Source: Plantago major (Eukaryota > Streptophyta > Magnoliopsida > Lamiales > Plantaginaceae). From it: a stretch of 64,000 nucleotides of DNA. Each line of letters opens with the position of its first letter. Within the stretch, counting starts at the first letter, position 1. Below, piece by piece: positions 35,090 through 46,094 of this stretch. The notes beneath the pieces were generated by a model. It was not told where the DNA came from. It saw nothing but the letters and a program-made list of their open reading frames with translations, and searched no databases. The DNA is taken from assembly GCA_026545765.1 (NCBI GenBank), contig CM048842.1:30987167-31051166 (forward strand), given 5' to 3'. A program made the translations under genes and the position numbers.

Positions 35090-36059
35090 TAGTAACCTAC
35101 TTTACAAATATGAGTATACAAACATGATGAAAAAGGTTACAGCATCTTAGAAAGGTTCCAAGAAACGAAAGACTGATGAGGTATCTGAGGGTTCCGTTGC
35201 GACCAAAAAGCCCAGAACTTCACGAAAGAAGTCTGCTGGTAAATCAGAAGGCATACCTATTGTGGATGTCGACTCTCAGATATCTGCTGCCACTGCTGAT
35301 GAACTCATCAATGCTGCTAAGACCACAGCTGATGAACTCATCAATGCTGCAGAGTGCCTTGCTGATGAACTTATCAATGCTGATAAAAGCAGTGAGAAAC
35401 TTCAAACACTCTCTGCAGAAGCAGCAGGGATTGTTGATAACTCAGTCCCAGATTTCAATGAGGAATCTGAAGATGAGGGGGAAGCCATAATCCCCAAGGT
35501 TTCTGAAAGAGCAACAAGTGCAGAGGTTGCTGAGAAGGCAACTAGTTCAAAGGTTGCTGAAGAAGCAACTGTGTCCAAGGTCACTGGACAAAACACACAA
35601 TCAGAGCAAGTAACACTTAAGCACATTGAAGATGCTCTGATGAGTGGTAACTTAGTGTTGGAGGATACTACCATTGCCTCAACACTTAAAAATCTATCTC
35701 AAGCAGATCTGGATAGGCCCCATACAGCATCACCTTCTTCATCCAGATCAGAATCACCACACCAACCATAACAGCCATTAGTGGATATTGTTGAGATGAT
35801 ACTTGAGTTACAGCATGAGATACCAGTATCTTTCCTTGCTAAAGAAAATCCTGTAAATGAACAGGTTCCCCAACTCAATGAGAGGGATCAAACTGAGGCA
35901 TCAACTCAGAATGATCAACCAGGGGAGGCAACTGAGTTGCACACTCAGGATAGGTCTGAAGTACCTCAAACTTCCAACAAAGAAGTGGTCCAAGAACAAC
36001 AAGACCAACACATGGAAACTTCACAAGTTCCAGAAACCAGTTAGCCTGACAAAGCTCAG
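35090..36059 (+). pseudogene. Accessory block 1, right arm (C-terminal part)
   Basis: Plus-strand homologue of the second half of 24549-26597. It starts at the NLLYKYEYTN-like segment and goes on through basic KPRTSRKKSAGKSEG-like sequence, three ADELINA repeats (35295-35393), acidic SDEE-type stretches and the segment with QVPQLNERDQTE and NDQPGEATELHTQ. It ends at a GT donor at about 36060. It shows the same domain order as in B, giving independent support for the gene structure. The N-terminal domain is absent because the composite junction lies here. Fossil, a few breaks. Confidence 0.72.
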
Positions 36060-36945
36060 GTAGCTGAATGGTTTAACTCTTTACTTGTGATAACTTATGC
36101 CTAAATCTTGTTACTTATTAAAATTTCTTTGTTACAAGCTGAATTAGAAACATAACATCAAGAGGAAGCTGCAAAGTTTGCCTCAGAATCTGAGAAGAAG
36201 GCTTCCATAGCCTCACCACTTAAGGAACAGGAGCCTGTCTCACAGGTAGAAGAAAGTTCCTTAAGATATAACATCTCAGATATGTGCTTTATACACTTGA
36301 ATAATACTCTTAAGTGTTTGTTTCTAATAGGCTCCAACTGAGAAGAAAAATGGGGAGACTGAAAAGTCTATCCCTCCAGAGAAGAATCCAGAGACTTCCA
36401 AGGTCTCTGAGAAACAAGTATCTGAACCTTCTGCAGAGAAGGTATTTCATTCAGATACCTATAATCTTCATAGACAATCTCTGATCATTTTTCTCAAACT
36501 AACACTTTCTACTTACAGGTTCAAAAAGAAGTAGAAGTTGCTGGGGAATTGCCCACTCAATCCCCGCAACCAATGGAAATTGATGAGGCATCAAAGCTTT
36601 CATCGCAAGAAAAACTTCCAGAGACTGCACAAGTCTCTGATAGACAAGTATCTGAGCCTCCTATTGTGCAGGTAATTGACTTCTCAGATATCTAAAATTG
36701 TCTAACATAGTTTTCTTGCTCAAATTTTCAAAGTGTTATGTTTTTAATCTCAGGTTCAGGAACAAAAAAGGTTCACTGAGGATCAGGCTTCCCAGTCTCC
36801 TCCTCATATCCAGATATCTGAGGCACCTGGAACCTCAGTAGTCAAGTCATCTGAGCCTGTCACACAGGTAACTCAGATACCTTTCTACTCTAAAGCCCAG
36901 ATATCTACTAAAGTTTTGAAGCTAATTCAGAACTCTTTCTTTCAG
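36060..36945 (+). other. Array of short exon-like blocks and GT-AG intervals
   Basis: Five GT-AG intervals of 77-86 bp can be drawn: 36060-36138, 36246-36331, 36442-36518, 36672-36753 and 36868-36945. They separate four coding-like blocks of about 107, 110, 153 and 114 bp. Donors read CAG or AAG before GTA/GTR, and acceptors are preceded by T-rich tracts ending TTTCAG, TTACAG, CTAATAG or CTCAG. Several blocks end with the same phrase (QVSEP...), so the exon-plus-intron unit itself appears duplicated. Splicing is an inference from these boundaries. Confidence 0.6.
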
Positions 36946-39724
36946 GCTCAAACAAGTGCCACTAAGGTCCCTGTTGATGAGAATAAGGACCTGCTTCCTT
37001 TCTGTAAGGAATACACTTTGCCAAAGCACCTAAAATGCTTCAAGAAATGGCAAAAGCTTCGATGCTTCGATCTATATGAGATCATTAAGGTGAATGATCA
37101 CCCCATAAGGAGAGCACAAGCCCTTGACTTGGAAAATTATGTCCATGCTATGTTCCCCACTGAACAATACTCTTTTGGAACAATAATGCATAAGGACTTC
37201 GTCAAGAAAGTGGCCAGAAAGCTTATTCAAGCTTTTAACCAAGTAGATGGTCAGACCAGAATGCAGATGGCATTCAAGCCTATTTTTCCCCAGACTCTAC
37301 AGTTCATACCCTCTGAGCAAGAGGAAGTTAATGGGCAAATGGTCACTATTCCAGAAGTGATCAATCTGGTCTCTGAAGATGAAGAAGAGAAGGAGACTGA
37401 TGAGAATGACTATGAAGAACCTCCTTCTGACCATCACAAGGATGAGGATGATAAGAAGGATGATGATGATGCCCCTGCACCAGGGACATGAGGGTTTGCA
37501 CAAGGTAATAATACCTCAGTTGCTGAAAAGCACACTATGAGGACATCACAAAAATCCCCTCCTCCATCTCCTCAGAAATCTACCCATCCATCTCCCCAAC
37601 AAAAAGACTCTACTAAACAAGTAGTTGAGCACTCTGAGGAAAACACTCAGAAAATATTGAATGCACAAGCCAGAGTTTCTCAACTCAAACAACTGTTGGA
37701 AGAAGAACAACAGCTACATCTTCAACTGGAAGAGAGGATAGCTGAATCCAAAGCAAAGCTCCAAACTATTGAAGATCAAACAATCAAGGAAATGGAAGCT
37801 TATGATGGAATGAAAGAACTCCAGCTTGCTGTTCAGGCAATTGCTGAGGAATTAGATACTGAGCAAGTATCTGAAGACAAGCATGATGCTAAGGCTGCAT
37901 TACCAAAAGATGTACCATCCTCACTGAAAGGAATGAAGCCCATCTCTGAGATGGTTGCTGGGTTAGAAAATATTGATGAAAATTCCCAAGAGGATGAAGA
38001 TCACTAGGATGAAAACTCAAATGATAAAGAAGACAGAACCTTGGCAGAACATGCAAATGTTCACTTGGGAGTTTTTCACTTAATGAGAAAACTGATAGCT
38101 CCTCAAAGCTTCAGTAAGAAACCAAATCTTAACTCCCATGATTACATGGCCAGATACCAGGTTCTAGCAACTCAAAGATAGCAGTTGTCTCAACAAAATG
38201 AAGAAGTAATTGCATCAGTCCCTGCCGAAATGAAAAATTTCACTGAGTTAATCAGTCAGAGAACAACAAGCTTGGTCATTGCTCAGAGAGACCTAGGCAT
38301 GGTGAGGGATGATGACAATAACCTTGCTGAAAAAGCCCTCAATGAGGCTAGCTATGCTGCTGGAAAAACAAATGCTACTCAAGGTCCACTAGTAGAGCTC
38401 ATTGATAAGGAAACAAAACTTATCAAATAGAATCAGGAGCTCAAGGCTGAATTGGACAAGTTGATTACTGCCTACAACTATCTGCGAAAGAATTTTGAGT
38501 CACTCTCAGAATCCTTTGTGATATTGAGTCAGTCAACAATGACTAAGGGGGAAGGATATCAAGGACAAGGGCAAGGATCCGGTGCTCAGAAAGGAAGAGG
38601 AAACAAGAAGAAATCTGAACAGCCATCACTTCCACCACTAAAAATAAATGAGCCCTCCTCCAGTCAGACTGCTCTACAGATAGTGGCCACCACTCAGCAA
38701 CTTCCTGAAAAAAGGAATGACAACAAGGGACAGGGCACAGAAACCTCCAAGGGGTACCAAGGCTCCAAGGAGAAGATAAGTAAGAGGGATTGAAGAGTCT
38801 TCTGAAGAAGAAGAAGGCCAAATCAAATCCCTGGGCAATGAAGAAGGCTGCAAAATTTTCACAAGAATTGATCTTGATGATGACGATGAAGAGACTAATG
38901 AAGATGAAGCTCCTCTTCACAGAAAAAGGAAAAGGGTTGATAGCCTAACTGAGCCCATAGTTGCAAAGCCTTTAGCAGCTAAAACACCCTCTGAAAATGC
39001 CAAGTCAATCCAAAGTGGTTCTTCAAGCAATCCCCCAAGGGAGAATTCAAGACAAAGGAGGAATAGGCTAAGAGTTGAACAAAGAAAACTTCAAATACCA
39101 CTCAGGCCTGAAGAAGCCAATATTGAGTATATGAAGACCAACAATGACTCCTCTATCTACAAGTGCATTAATCAGAAGAATGGCTACTGGATTCTGGAAC
39201 TCAAGCACTTACTAGTAAATGAAAAATTTCCAGAACCAATCCATAAACAACTCATGGCATGGAGAAAAGACAATCCAATCTTGATTAACACAATCCACAT
39301 CAAAGCCTGGTTGGATTTTGAAGTAATCAAGAGAATAGAAGCCATGAAGAAGGACCTCTCTGATGATTGTCCTTATGGAAAGCCAGATGACGTGCACAGA
39401 ATTCCCAACATCATCGAATGCACAAGAGCAAGACTTGCTGTGGAACCCTATGAGTCTTTTTACATGACTCAAGAACAATACAAGGGTGACATAAGATATC
39501 TGAGGATCATATATGAATACTTCAAGCTATCAGATATCAGAATTGAGCATGCCTGGAAATGGGGAAAGTATCTGTGGGTCAAACAATTTGCCAAGAAGAA
39601 TCCCACCAAAACCTACAAGGAAGTTTGTGGATTTGCCATAAACACTGAGATGATAGTCAGGATCTTGCTCTTTGACTACTCAGATGATATCAAAAGGGTT
39701 GGGGATAGGGAATTTGCAAATTGA
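36946..39724 (+). pseudogene. Accessory block 2, right arm
   Basis: Plus-strand homologue of the long frame in D. In order: helical N-terminal domain (LPKHLKCFKKWQKLRCFDLY, NYVHAMFPTEQYSFGTIMHK), acidic region with DDDAPAPGT, coiled coil (VSQLKQLLEEEQQLHLQLEE), ITELISQRTTSLVIAQRDLG-like helix, basic linker, and C-terminal domain (NGYWILELKHLLVNEKFPEP, IHIKAWLDFEVIKRIEAMKK, YESFYMTQEQYKGDIRYLR). The putative first methionine near 36916 lies within the preceding GT-AG interval, so a spliced start is more likely. Product unknown. Fossil with about five breaks. Confidence 0.78.
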
Positions 39725-40119
39725 TCCATAGATCTACTGATTGAAGACTTGAAGATTTTGAAGACTTGAACACTAGTTCATTAGGATGTCCACTTGGAGC
39801 TTGGTTACTCCTGTTGTCCTAATTTAACTAAGTGTTTTGTATCTTGCTGACTGTGCTGTAATATGTTTTATTTATTAAGTTATCTGAGAACTTTCTTTGT
39901 AACATATCTGATGAACCTACTCTCAGATATCAATCTATAAAAAGATAACTTGTCAGCAAAGATCACACCTTGTGATTTGGTTGATGTTTACTTTTTGCAC
40001 TTAATTAAAATGAATTGATAAAGATCATAAGAAATGATTAAGTGATGGATTGTTCCCTTTTCCAAGTTGTAATGGGTTTTACAGATAGTCATTGTTGACT
40101 GATCAAAAAGGGGGAAATT
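39725..40119 (+). other. 3' non-coding tail and PPT, right arm
   Basis: Non-coding tail equivalent to 10805-11197 in reverse. It ends with AAAAAGGGGGAAATT at 40105-40119, an ideal polypurine tract directly before the LTR. Confidence 0.8.
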
Positions 40120-41724
40120 TTTTAGGAATATCTGTTTAGATTTTGATCAGCAACCTAATGACTTATCTTAGCAGAAAGGTGGTTAGTACTCTTGGTTCAC
40201 TTGAACACTGTAAAAGAGGAAAATCACTAAGTATGTTAGTGTAGCAAATCTTGTATAGGATGTTAGGTCTCTGAATGTAATTTTTATATCTTTGAAGAAG
40301 ACCAAGAAGAAGGCATCCGGCAGGAGAGTTCAACAGATTTAAAGATTTGAAGACTGCACAAGATTGCTAAAGACGAAGGCCATCAGATACCTATGTCCAG
40401 ATATCTTGAAGAAACAAGTGTTTTTCAAAAAACAGGTTTCACAAAAGATATCTGAAAACACAAGGTTTCTGAACGAGGAAAAGTGCCCATAGATATCTAC
40501 ACTCAGATACCCTGGATAAAACTATGTTTCTGGGAAACAATGTCTCAACAGGTATCTGGAGATGTGAAGGTCTCTGGAAAGAGACATGCAATGCTTCATA
40601 AAGCGTGCATATTTCCGTTGGCAGTACAGGACAAAAATAGTACAATGCAATAAATGCGCAGACAGAGACATCTAAACTAAAGAGGAAATCTCAGAAAAGA
40701 GACAACGTCTTCTGCAGTACTATTTACAGATATCAATAGTTTGAATTTCATTAAACCTAACGGATACTATTCAAACGGCATGATTTTCAACTATAAATAT
40801 CAACACTTAGAATGCTTGAAACACACACTGAACACCAAGAACTTACATCTACGAACTCATTCAAGCATACAAGCATTCAACCTACTTACTCTTTAGCTTA
40901 CAGTTGCGACTATGCTCCTGAATTCTGAGTAGCCCGAAAGTTCTAAGTGTCCTGATCCTTAACAAGCATTGCTATCTGTGAAGGAGTTGAATCAAAAGAT
41001 CAAGTATCTAAGTTTCATTCTCTAGAACATTTAGCACAGACTTGGGTCAGTAAAGAACATATCACCACACATTGTGAAGTGTGTTAAGTGATTCTTGTTC
41101 TATAGAGTATTCTTACATAACTGAGAAAGTTATGAAGACTACTCACCTGACAAACTACCTTAACCAACACCTTAAATGGCGTGGAGTACATGAAGTACTT
41201 AGTTTGGGAAACTAAGGAATAACTCCAAGGTTACTGAGCACAGGAAGTACTTAGTTTGGGAAACTAAGGAATAGCTCAAAGGTTTCTGAGTACAGGAAGT
41301 ACTTTGCTGAGAAAGCCAGGGAATAACTTAGGTGGAACACTTGGTTGGGAACCTAGTGTAAAAGGAAATTAAGGGATAGGTTTATTGTAAGGAGAACTCA
41401 ATATCTATCTTAGTAAATTTTAAGTCCTGAGTAAGGGCGAGTGGATTAATTGAGGGATTACGCCACCCTCAGATACCACTATAAAGATCTGTGTTATTTA
41501 CTTTCTGCAACTTATTACTTGCTTTATTTACCTTGCTGAGTATTTACACACTTATATCTTGCTGAGCACGTGCACTTATCACAGAAAAGTCTTCCTCTCT
41601 CTGAAATTAAGTATCAGATATCTTCACAGATATCTGAGAAATTGTGTTTATCGACAAAAGTTGTAAAAGACTATTCACCCCCCCCCCCCTCCAGTCTTTT
41701 CCTTTGCCGTTATCTGGACCAACA
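40120..41724 (+). mobile_element. 3' LTR of the composite's right arm
   Basis: 1605 bp plus-oriented LTR with TATA box at 40792-40799, hairpin array at 41165-41330, C-run at 41678-41689 and terminal CCAACA at 41724. It is closely similar to 9181-10804 in reverse. The sequence beyond it is virus-like and shows no duplicate of the left flank. Confidence 0.9.
40792..40799 (+). promoter_or_regulatory. LTR TATA box
   Basis: TATAAATA downstream of AACGGATACTATTCAAACGG, as in the other family LTRs. Confidence 0.55.
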
Positions 41725-42833
41725 TAATACTTCTACTGGAAAACAGGGATATGCGATGGGCAGACAACCCCTGGACCTTGATGATATGGTATTTGGATAG
41801 GGCATCATATGCCTTAGGATCCTATAAAATGAGATCTTTTTATGAAAATATTTTATCATATACAGATTCATGTGAGATAACACATTTCTCAGAAACACAA
41901 AAAGAAGTTTATAACTTCAGTAAAATTTATATTAAAAAGATCATATCTTCTGAAGAATGGGGAATAGCACCACTAAGAGAAAGGGAATTCTATTATCCCA
42001 ACAACAGAAGTCCCATTAAATACAACTACTGGGATTATGTTGAAGCATTTAATAAAGTGCTACTTTATGAAAACGATAGGAAGAAACACTCCTGGTTTAT
42101 ACAAATCAATAGTGATGCTTATAGGCAAGAGATACCAAATTGGTTTTTAAATTGGTGGAAACATTTTGGAACCACCTGGTTAATGCTGCCTGAAAGTTTC
42201 TCAACTTTATTTACTACTTGGGCGAATATTTCTCCCAAAAAGGTAGAAATTCCTAAAGACAATTACTCTTTATATTTCTTTATGGAATTTTCTATACCCT
42301 AGATTTGGAAATGGGTACCTATGATCGGTCATACCGAAGATGAGATACCATGTATCAAGAGAGCTTCTTATACGATGTTCTGGGAAAAAATGAACAAGAA
42401 AAACCCAGAAACCAATCAATTATATTGCATTGATACGATTAGTCTTATAGAAAAAAAGTTAAGATTATATCAGGAGAATATAAGTCTAGCTACGCAAAAA
42501 GAGAATTCGCCTATTGACCAAATTAGACGAAAACTCAGAATGCAGCCCAAAGAAAGCAGCAGAGAAATGCTAATAGAAGCATATGTAGAAGAAATTAAAA
42601 ATGATCTCCTACAAAGATTGGATGGGGAAACTCAGTCCGTAAAATCGGATACATCTATGGCTTCTGCAAGCCAGACACATGAAGATTACCAAGATGCTCA
42701 GAATCCGGCTCAGGATACAGAAGAAGTTTCAATAGAAGATGTGTTTGAGATACTCAAAAGTACTCTCAAAACTAATAGTAAAGAAAAAGAAAAATCTTCC
42801 CCAGCAATAATACTGGCAGACAAAGCCACATGA
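41725..42833 (+). pseudogene. Virus-like ORF, probably endogenous pararetrovirus
   Basis: Two consecutive reading segments encode a tryptophan-rich protein with MRWADNPWTLMIWYLDRAS, WFIQINSDAYRQEIPNWFLN, WWKHFGTTWLMLPESF and KRASYTMFWEKMNKKNP. A coiled segment and an acidic tail (EEVSIEDVFEIL) follow. The 'IP.WF..WW..FG....LP' pattern is one I associate with proteins of endogenous caulimovirids and related plant elements. I cannot name the protein; a second ORF of a florendovirus-like genome is one option. The TATATAAG promoter just downstream supports a caulimovirid layout. Its left part is cut by the LTR at 41724. Fossil, about one break. Confidence 0.4.
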
Positions 42834-44009
42834 TAATGAGACAAAGCAAAAATAAAAGAACGATGAAAATCATTCCACGACAAAAGCAGAAGGGCGAAAG
42901 CAACAGGCACGATAAAAAGGACGGTTGAAAACCTACCAAATAATAAACGGTGAAAAATTAAAGAAGGAAGTTGATAGTGATACTAGGGAATCAAAATTCC
43001 CATCCTATATAAGAAGAAGGAAGGTGAAGCAGAAAGGGAGAAACTACTACTTCCTCTTAGTTTTTATATTTTAAATTTTGTAATCCATTTGAAGATTGTA
43101 CAATACGCTTGCAGTTTGTCTTGTAAGTGATTTATTCTTTACTTTTGAGTTTTTGTAATTACATTTTATTATTAATAATATCGGTCGAATGATAGGCTAA
43201 GTGTGGTTTGTGTTAAGACAAGTCTAAATTATGTATTTACTATAATTATGGCAAAAAAGCTTTTACTGTTCATGGTTACTATTCATGGTAGACCTATAGA
43301 TCAAGGAGACTTTCATTACTTAAAATGAGAGAGATAAGGTTTGAAATTGGAATCCGGCGTATTAATATATTCCAATAGACATATGAAGGTACTGTTTGCC
43401 TCTCTAAGTCGAAAGAAATGGCGTCTCTGGGATGTTTTGTACTGATAATTATGTCTTGAGAAATATTTTAATACTGACAGATTCTATTTCAGTAATATGT
43501 CCTGATATCTTCTTATTTAAGTCTGTAATCTAAAACCAAATTAATCTAACGGTTGTCTTCAGTAATAGCCTGGAATAGTAAGTTAGCCACTTACTATCCC
43601 AAAGTCTCCATTGTTATTTGTAATGCACTCAAGATTATATTTTGCAGATAACACAGTTGTAAATTTGCATTCTAATCAAACACATGCTGTTATAGAGCAA
43701 TTTTTCTACAGGTTAGCAAACACATTAGTTTCTGATACATGATATAATATCATAGGCTTAGACTTAACCATATATGTTCATATGGACCAACTCTAAGAGT
43801 TCAGAATCAGATAGTCCTTCAGAATTTACTCTTTTATGTTTACTAGTACAAGAATAATAAGACAACGCACCTCAAAACCGCCAGGATAAGTGTTCCTGCC
43901 TTGCATTGATTCTGTGAGACAAAAGTAAAGTCCCATAAGTTAAGATACAAGCTTAATGGGATATGATAATGGTGAATCCTCGTACCATATGCGACACAAG
44001 AATGTTGTT
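42834..44009 (+). other. AT-rich non-coding region after the virus-like ORF
   Basis: No convincing gene. The first 250 bp hold a TATA box (43006) and a T-rich tract with TTGTAATCC and AATAATATC that could act in 3' end formation, as in caulimovirid intergenic regions. The rest, to the gypsy insertion at 44010, is AT-rich unique-looking sequence. Once that insertion is discounted it continues at 45571-45605. Confidence 0.4.
43006..43012 (+). promoter_or_regulatory. 35S-like TATA box
   Basis: CCTATATAAGAAGAAGGAAG has the TATATAAG-plus-purine-rich form of the cauliflower mosaic virus 35S core promoter. It lies about 170 bp downstream of the virus-like ORF. Assigned by resemblance only. Confidence 0.4.
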
Positions 44010-44248
44010 TGTAAGAATCCGTACCTTTTATTTTAATTCGATTTTATAATTTTATTTTATTTTTATAGTGGTATCAGAGCCTAGGTTCCGATTTGTCGGG
44101 ACTAGGTGTCAGTTTGAGCCTCTTGTGGAGTTAAGTTTAGTTTCTAGTGAGTCTTAAGTTTTGTTATGGTCGAGTGTAGAGTCGTTTCGGTTGGTGTGTG
44201 CAGTGGAGATAAGTTTCCAGGAGGAAACTTATTTTAAGGAAGGAGGAA

Positions 44249-44777
44249 TGTAAGAATCCGTACCTTTTATTTTAATTCGATTTCATAGTTTAATTTTATT
44301 TTTATAGTGGACTGGGCTTGTAATATTTTCCAAACTGATATTCGATTATTATGCCCGAGCCCATGTATGCCAAACCCTTCTTTTACTCAAAATCATGATT
44401 TCTTCTGCTCTCTCTTGCTCTGCCGCACTAGACATTCTTCTCTTTCGTCTTGTGTTCTGTCACTTCTTGCGAGAATCAAACAATTTCGTCCTTTAGTGCA
44501 TGTTTACATGCAGAGTAAGTTTCTTAAACATGTTACTAATCGGAACTCTCTTCACTCTTTTTAATTTGTTTTGAGACATTATCATTAACCGTGACATCAC
44601 CTCCACCACCTTTTGCCCTTTGAATTTCAATTATTTACGATTTCTATATTTCATTTGGGTTCTTACATTATAGTATTGATTTTGGAGGATTCGAAGTGCA
44701 AATTAGAGGAGCGTTTGGTGTTTAGCTAGATTCAGTCGTCTTCGAGGTAAGGGGATTTCTCGACACTTCTGCTTTAT

Positions 44778-44849
<72 letters not shown>

Positions 44850-45570
44850 TTAATGTTTGACAAATAACTTATGGTTATTATATCAAGATATGAAATTTGA
44901 TATAATAGTCTATTCGAAAGAATCAAGTATGTGAAACCCAAAAGTGTATTTTTACGATGCATGTGATGTGTGATAAAAATTGATTTATTAAAAGCATGGT
45001 ATAAAAAGTGTATGTTTAAGCTCATCAGTATGCCTATGAAGTGTGTGACCCTTTGGGGGATTGTCGTGCTTTGGAGTACTCCCAGTGTTATGTGTGTGAC
45101 CCCTATGGTAGGGGATATGTTATGTGAAAACCGGCCTGTGTGTCAACACGGTTTGTGTGACCATAGTGTATATTTGATTGAGTTGAAAGTGTACTGTTTT
45201 GACAAGTGTTCCATGCAAACGATTTTGACTATGATGTGATATTATTGCGTGTATATGTATGTATCTTTATAACTCTGCTTGATCCGGTAGAAGTGGCTTG
45301 AGATTCACCCTTACACCTTTTTTTTCAGTTGAGTAAGTGACTACAGTTTTGAGGAGGTTGCTTGTGGAAGCAAGTCGGTCTAGAGCAGCTAGTAGTGTTG
45401 GTTTAAGTGTTGTAATTTCTGAAGGTTATATTTATTATATTTTGTGTTTAGACGCTCTGAATTACCTTTCAAACTGTTTTGTAAATTAAATTAAGGCTTC
45501 GTCTTGGCATGAGCCCATCTCACGATAGATGGTCGGTCCCACCAAAGTATTTTGGTTTTGGGGCGTGACA
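44249..45570 (+). mobile_element. 3' LTR of the reduced gypsy element
   Basis: 1322 bp, TGTAAGAATCC to GCGTGACA. It contains a 65-bp AT microsatellite (44782-44846). It also contains a segment ATTCGAAGTGCAAATTAGAG followed by GAGGTAAGG, which resembles the leader and splice-donor-like part of chromovirus LTRs. Confidence 0.78.
44782..44846. repeat. (AT)n microsatellite
   Basis: Uninterrupted AT run of about 65 bp inside the gypsy 3' LTR. Confidence 0.95.
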
Positions 45571-46094
45571 TTGTTGATGATAGGGAAATGATGCGACGCC
45601 GCCTCTGTTGGTCCCTTAGACAACAAGGTTAAAGACTGGGGGGGGGGGGAATAGAGTTTAAAAACTTTTTGTTATCTAACATGGTTTCTCAGCAAGGTGA
45701 GCTTGCTGATGCTTTTACTAGTTCAGAGAGTGGAAGTCTTTAATACAATTAAGTGAAGTCAGAAAGCTTGTAATAGATAAACTGATAAAGTAATGTAATG
45801 CTTTGCTGAAAGGTAAAGTGCAAACAGTTTATAGTGGTATCTGAAGGTGGCGTAATCCTTCAACTAATCCACTTCGCCCTTGGTAGGACTTGAATTCACT
45901 ATGTATGGTTTCTGAGATCCGTTACAAAAGCACTACACTAGCCAAATCCTTTTCCGTCCTAAGTTCCAAATCAGGATCCTTTGAATCCTCTTTCCTTAGC
46001 TAACCAAAGCTAAGTACTCCGAATCCCAAGAGACTTTCATTAGCTAACCCAAGCTAAGTAATCACTCTCTTGTTGTTAAACTCCGAGGATTATT

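Larger units (their letters stand above)
9181..41724. mobile_element. Head-to-head composite of two Sirevirus-like 3' halves (holds element B)
   Basis: On the left is a minus-strand LTR (9181-10804), PPT and accessory gene (10805-13159, continuing at 34857-35089 beyond element B). At about 35089 the orientation flips and a plus-strand accessory gene, PPT and LTR follow (35090-41724). Both LTRs are therefore 3' LTRs pointing outward, with no gag-pol between them. The flanks do not match: copia A ends at 9180 while virus-like sequence starts at 41725. So this is not a simple insertion. Likely origins are inverted recombination between two insertions, or a rearranged cDNA. It is older than B and is broken. 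Confidence 0.75.
44010..45570 (+). mobile_element. Ty3/gypsy element reduced to LTRs, PBS and PPT, TSD TTGTT
   Basis: Flanked by TTGTT at 44005-44009 and 45571-45575. Parts: 5' LTR remnant from TGTAAGAATCCGTACC (44010-44068); PBS TGGTATCAGAGC (44069-44080); about 155 bp of internal sequence; PPT AAGGAAGGAGGAA (44236-44248); 3' LTR from 44249 to GGGGCGTGACA. Nothing of gag or pol remains. LTR ends of the form TGT...GACA with tRNA-iMet PBS suit a chromovirus such as Tekay. The shared first 60 bp of the two LTRs differ at a few sites, indicating a moderately young copy. Confidence 0.82.

Noticed and set aside
13160-41724. Reading 13160-14764 and 40120-41724 as the LTR pair of a single element
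   Set aside because: They are in opposite orientation, and 13160-14764 pairs with 33217-34856 by matching TSD, shared tip sequence and PBS/PPT positions.
42834-44009. Possible host gene between the virus-like ORF and the gypsy insertion
   Set aside because: No sustained frame, splice pattern or recognisable protein; AT-rich with only promoter- and polyA-like signals.
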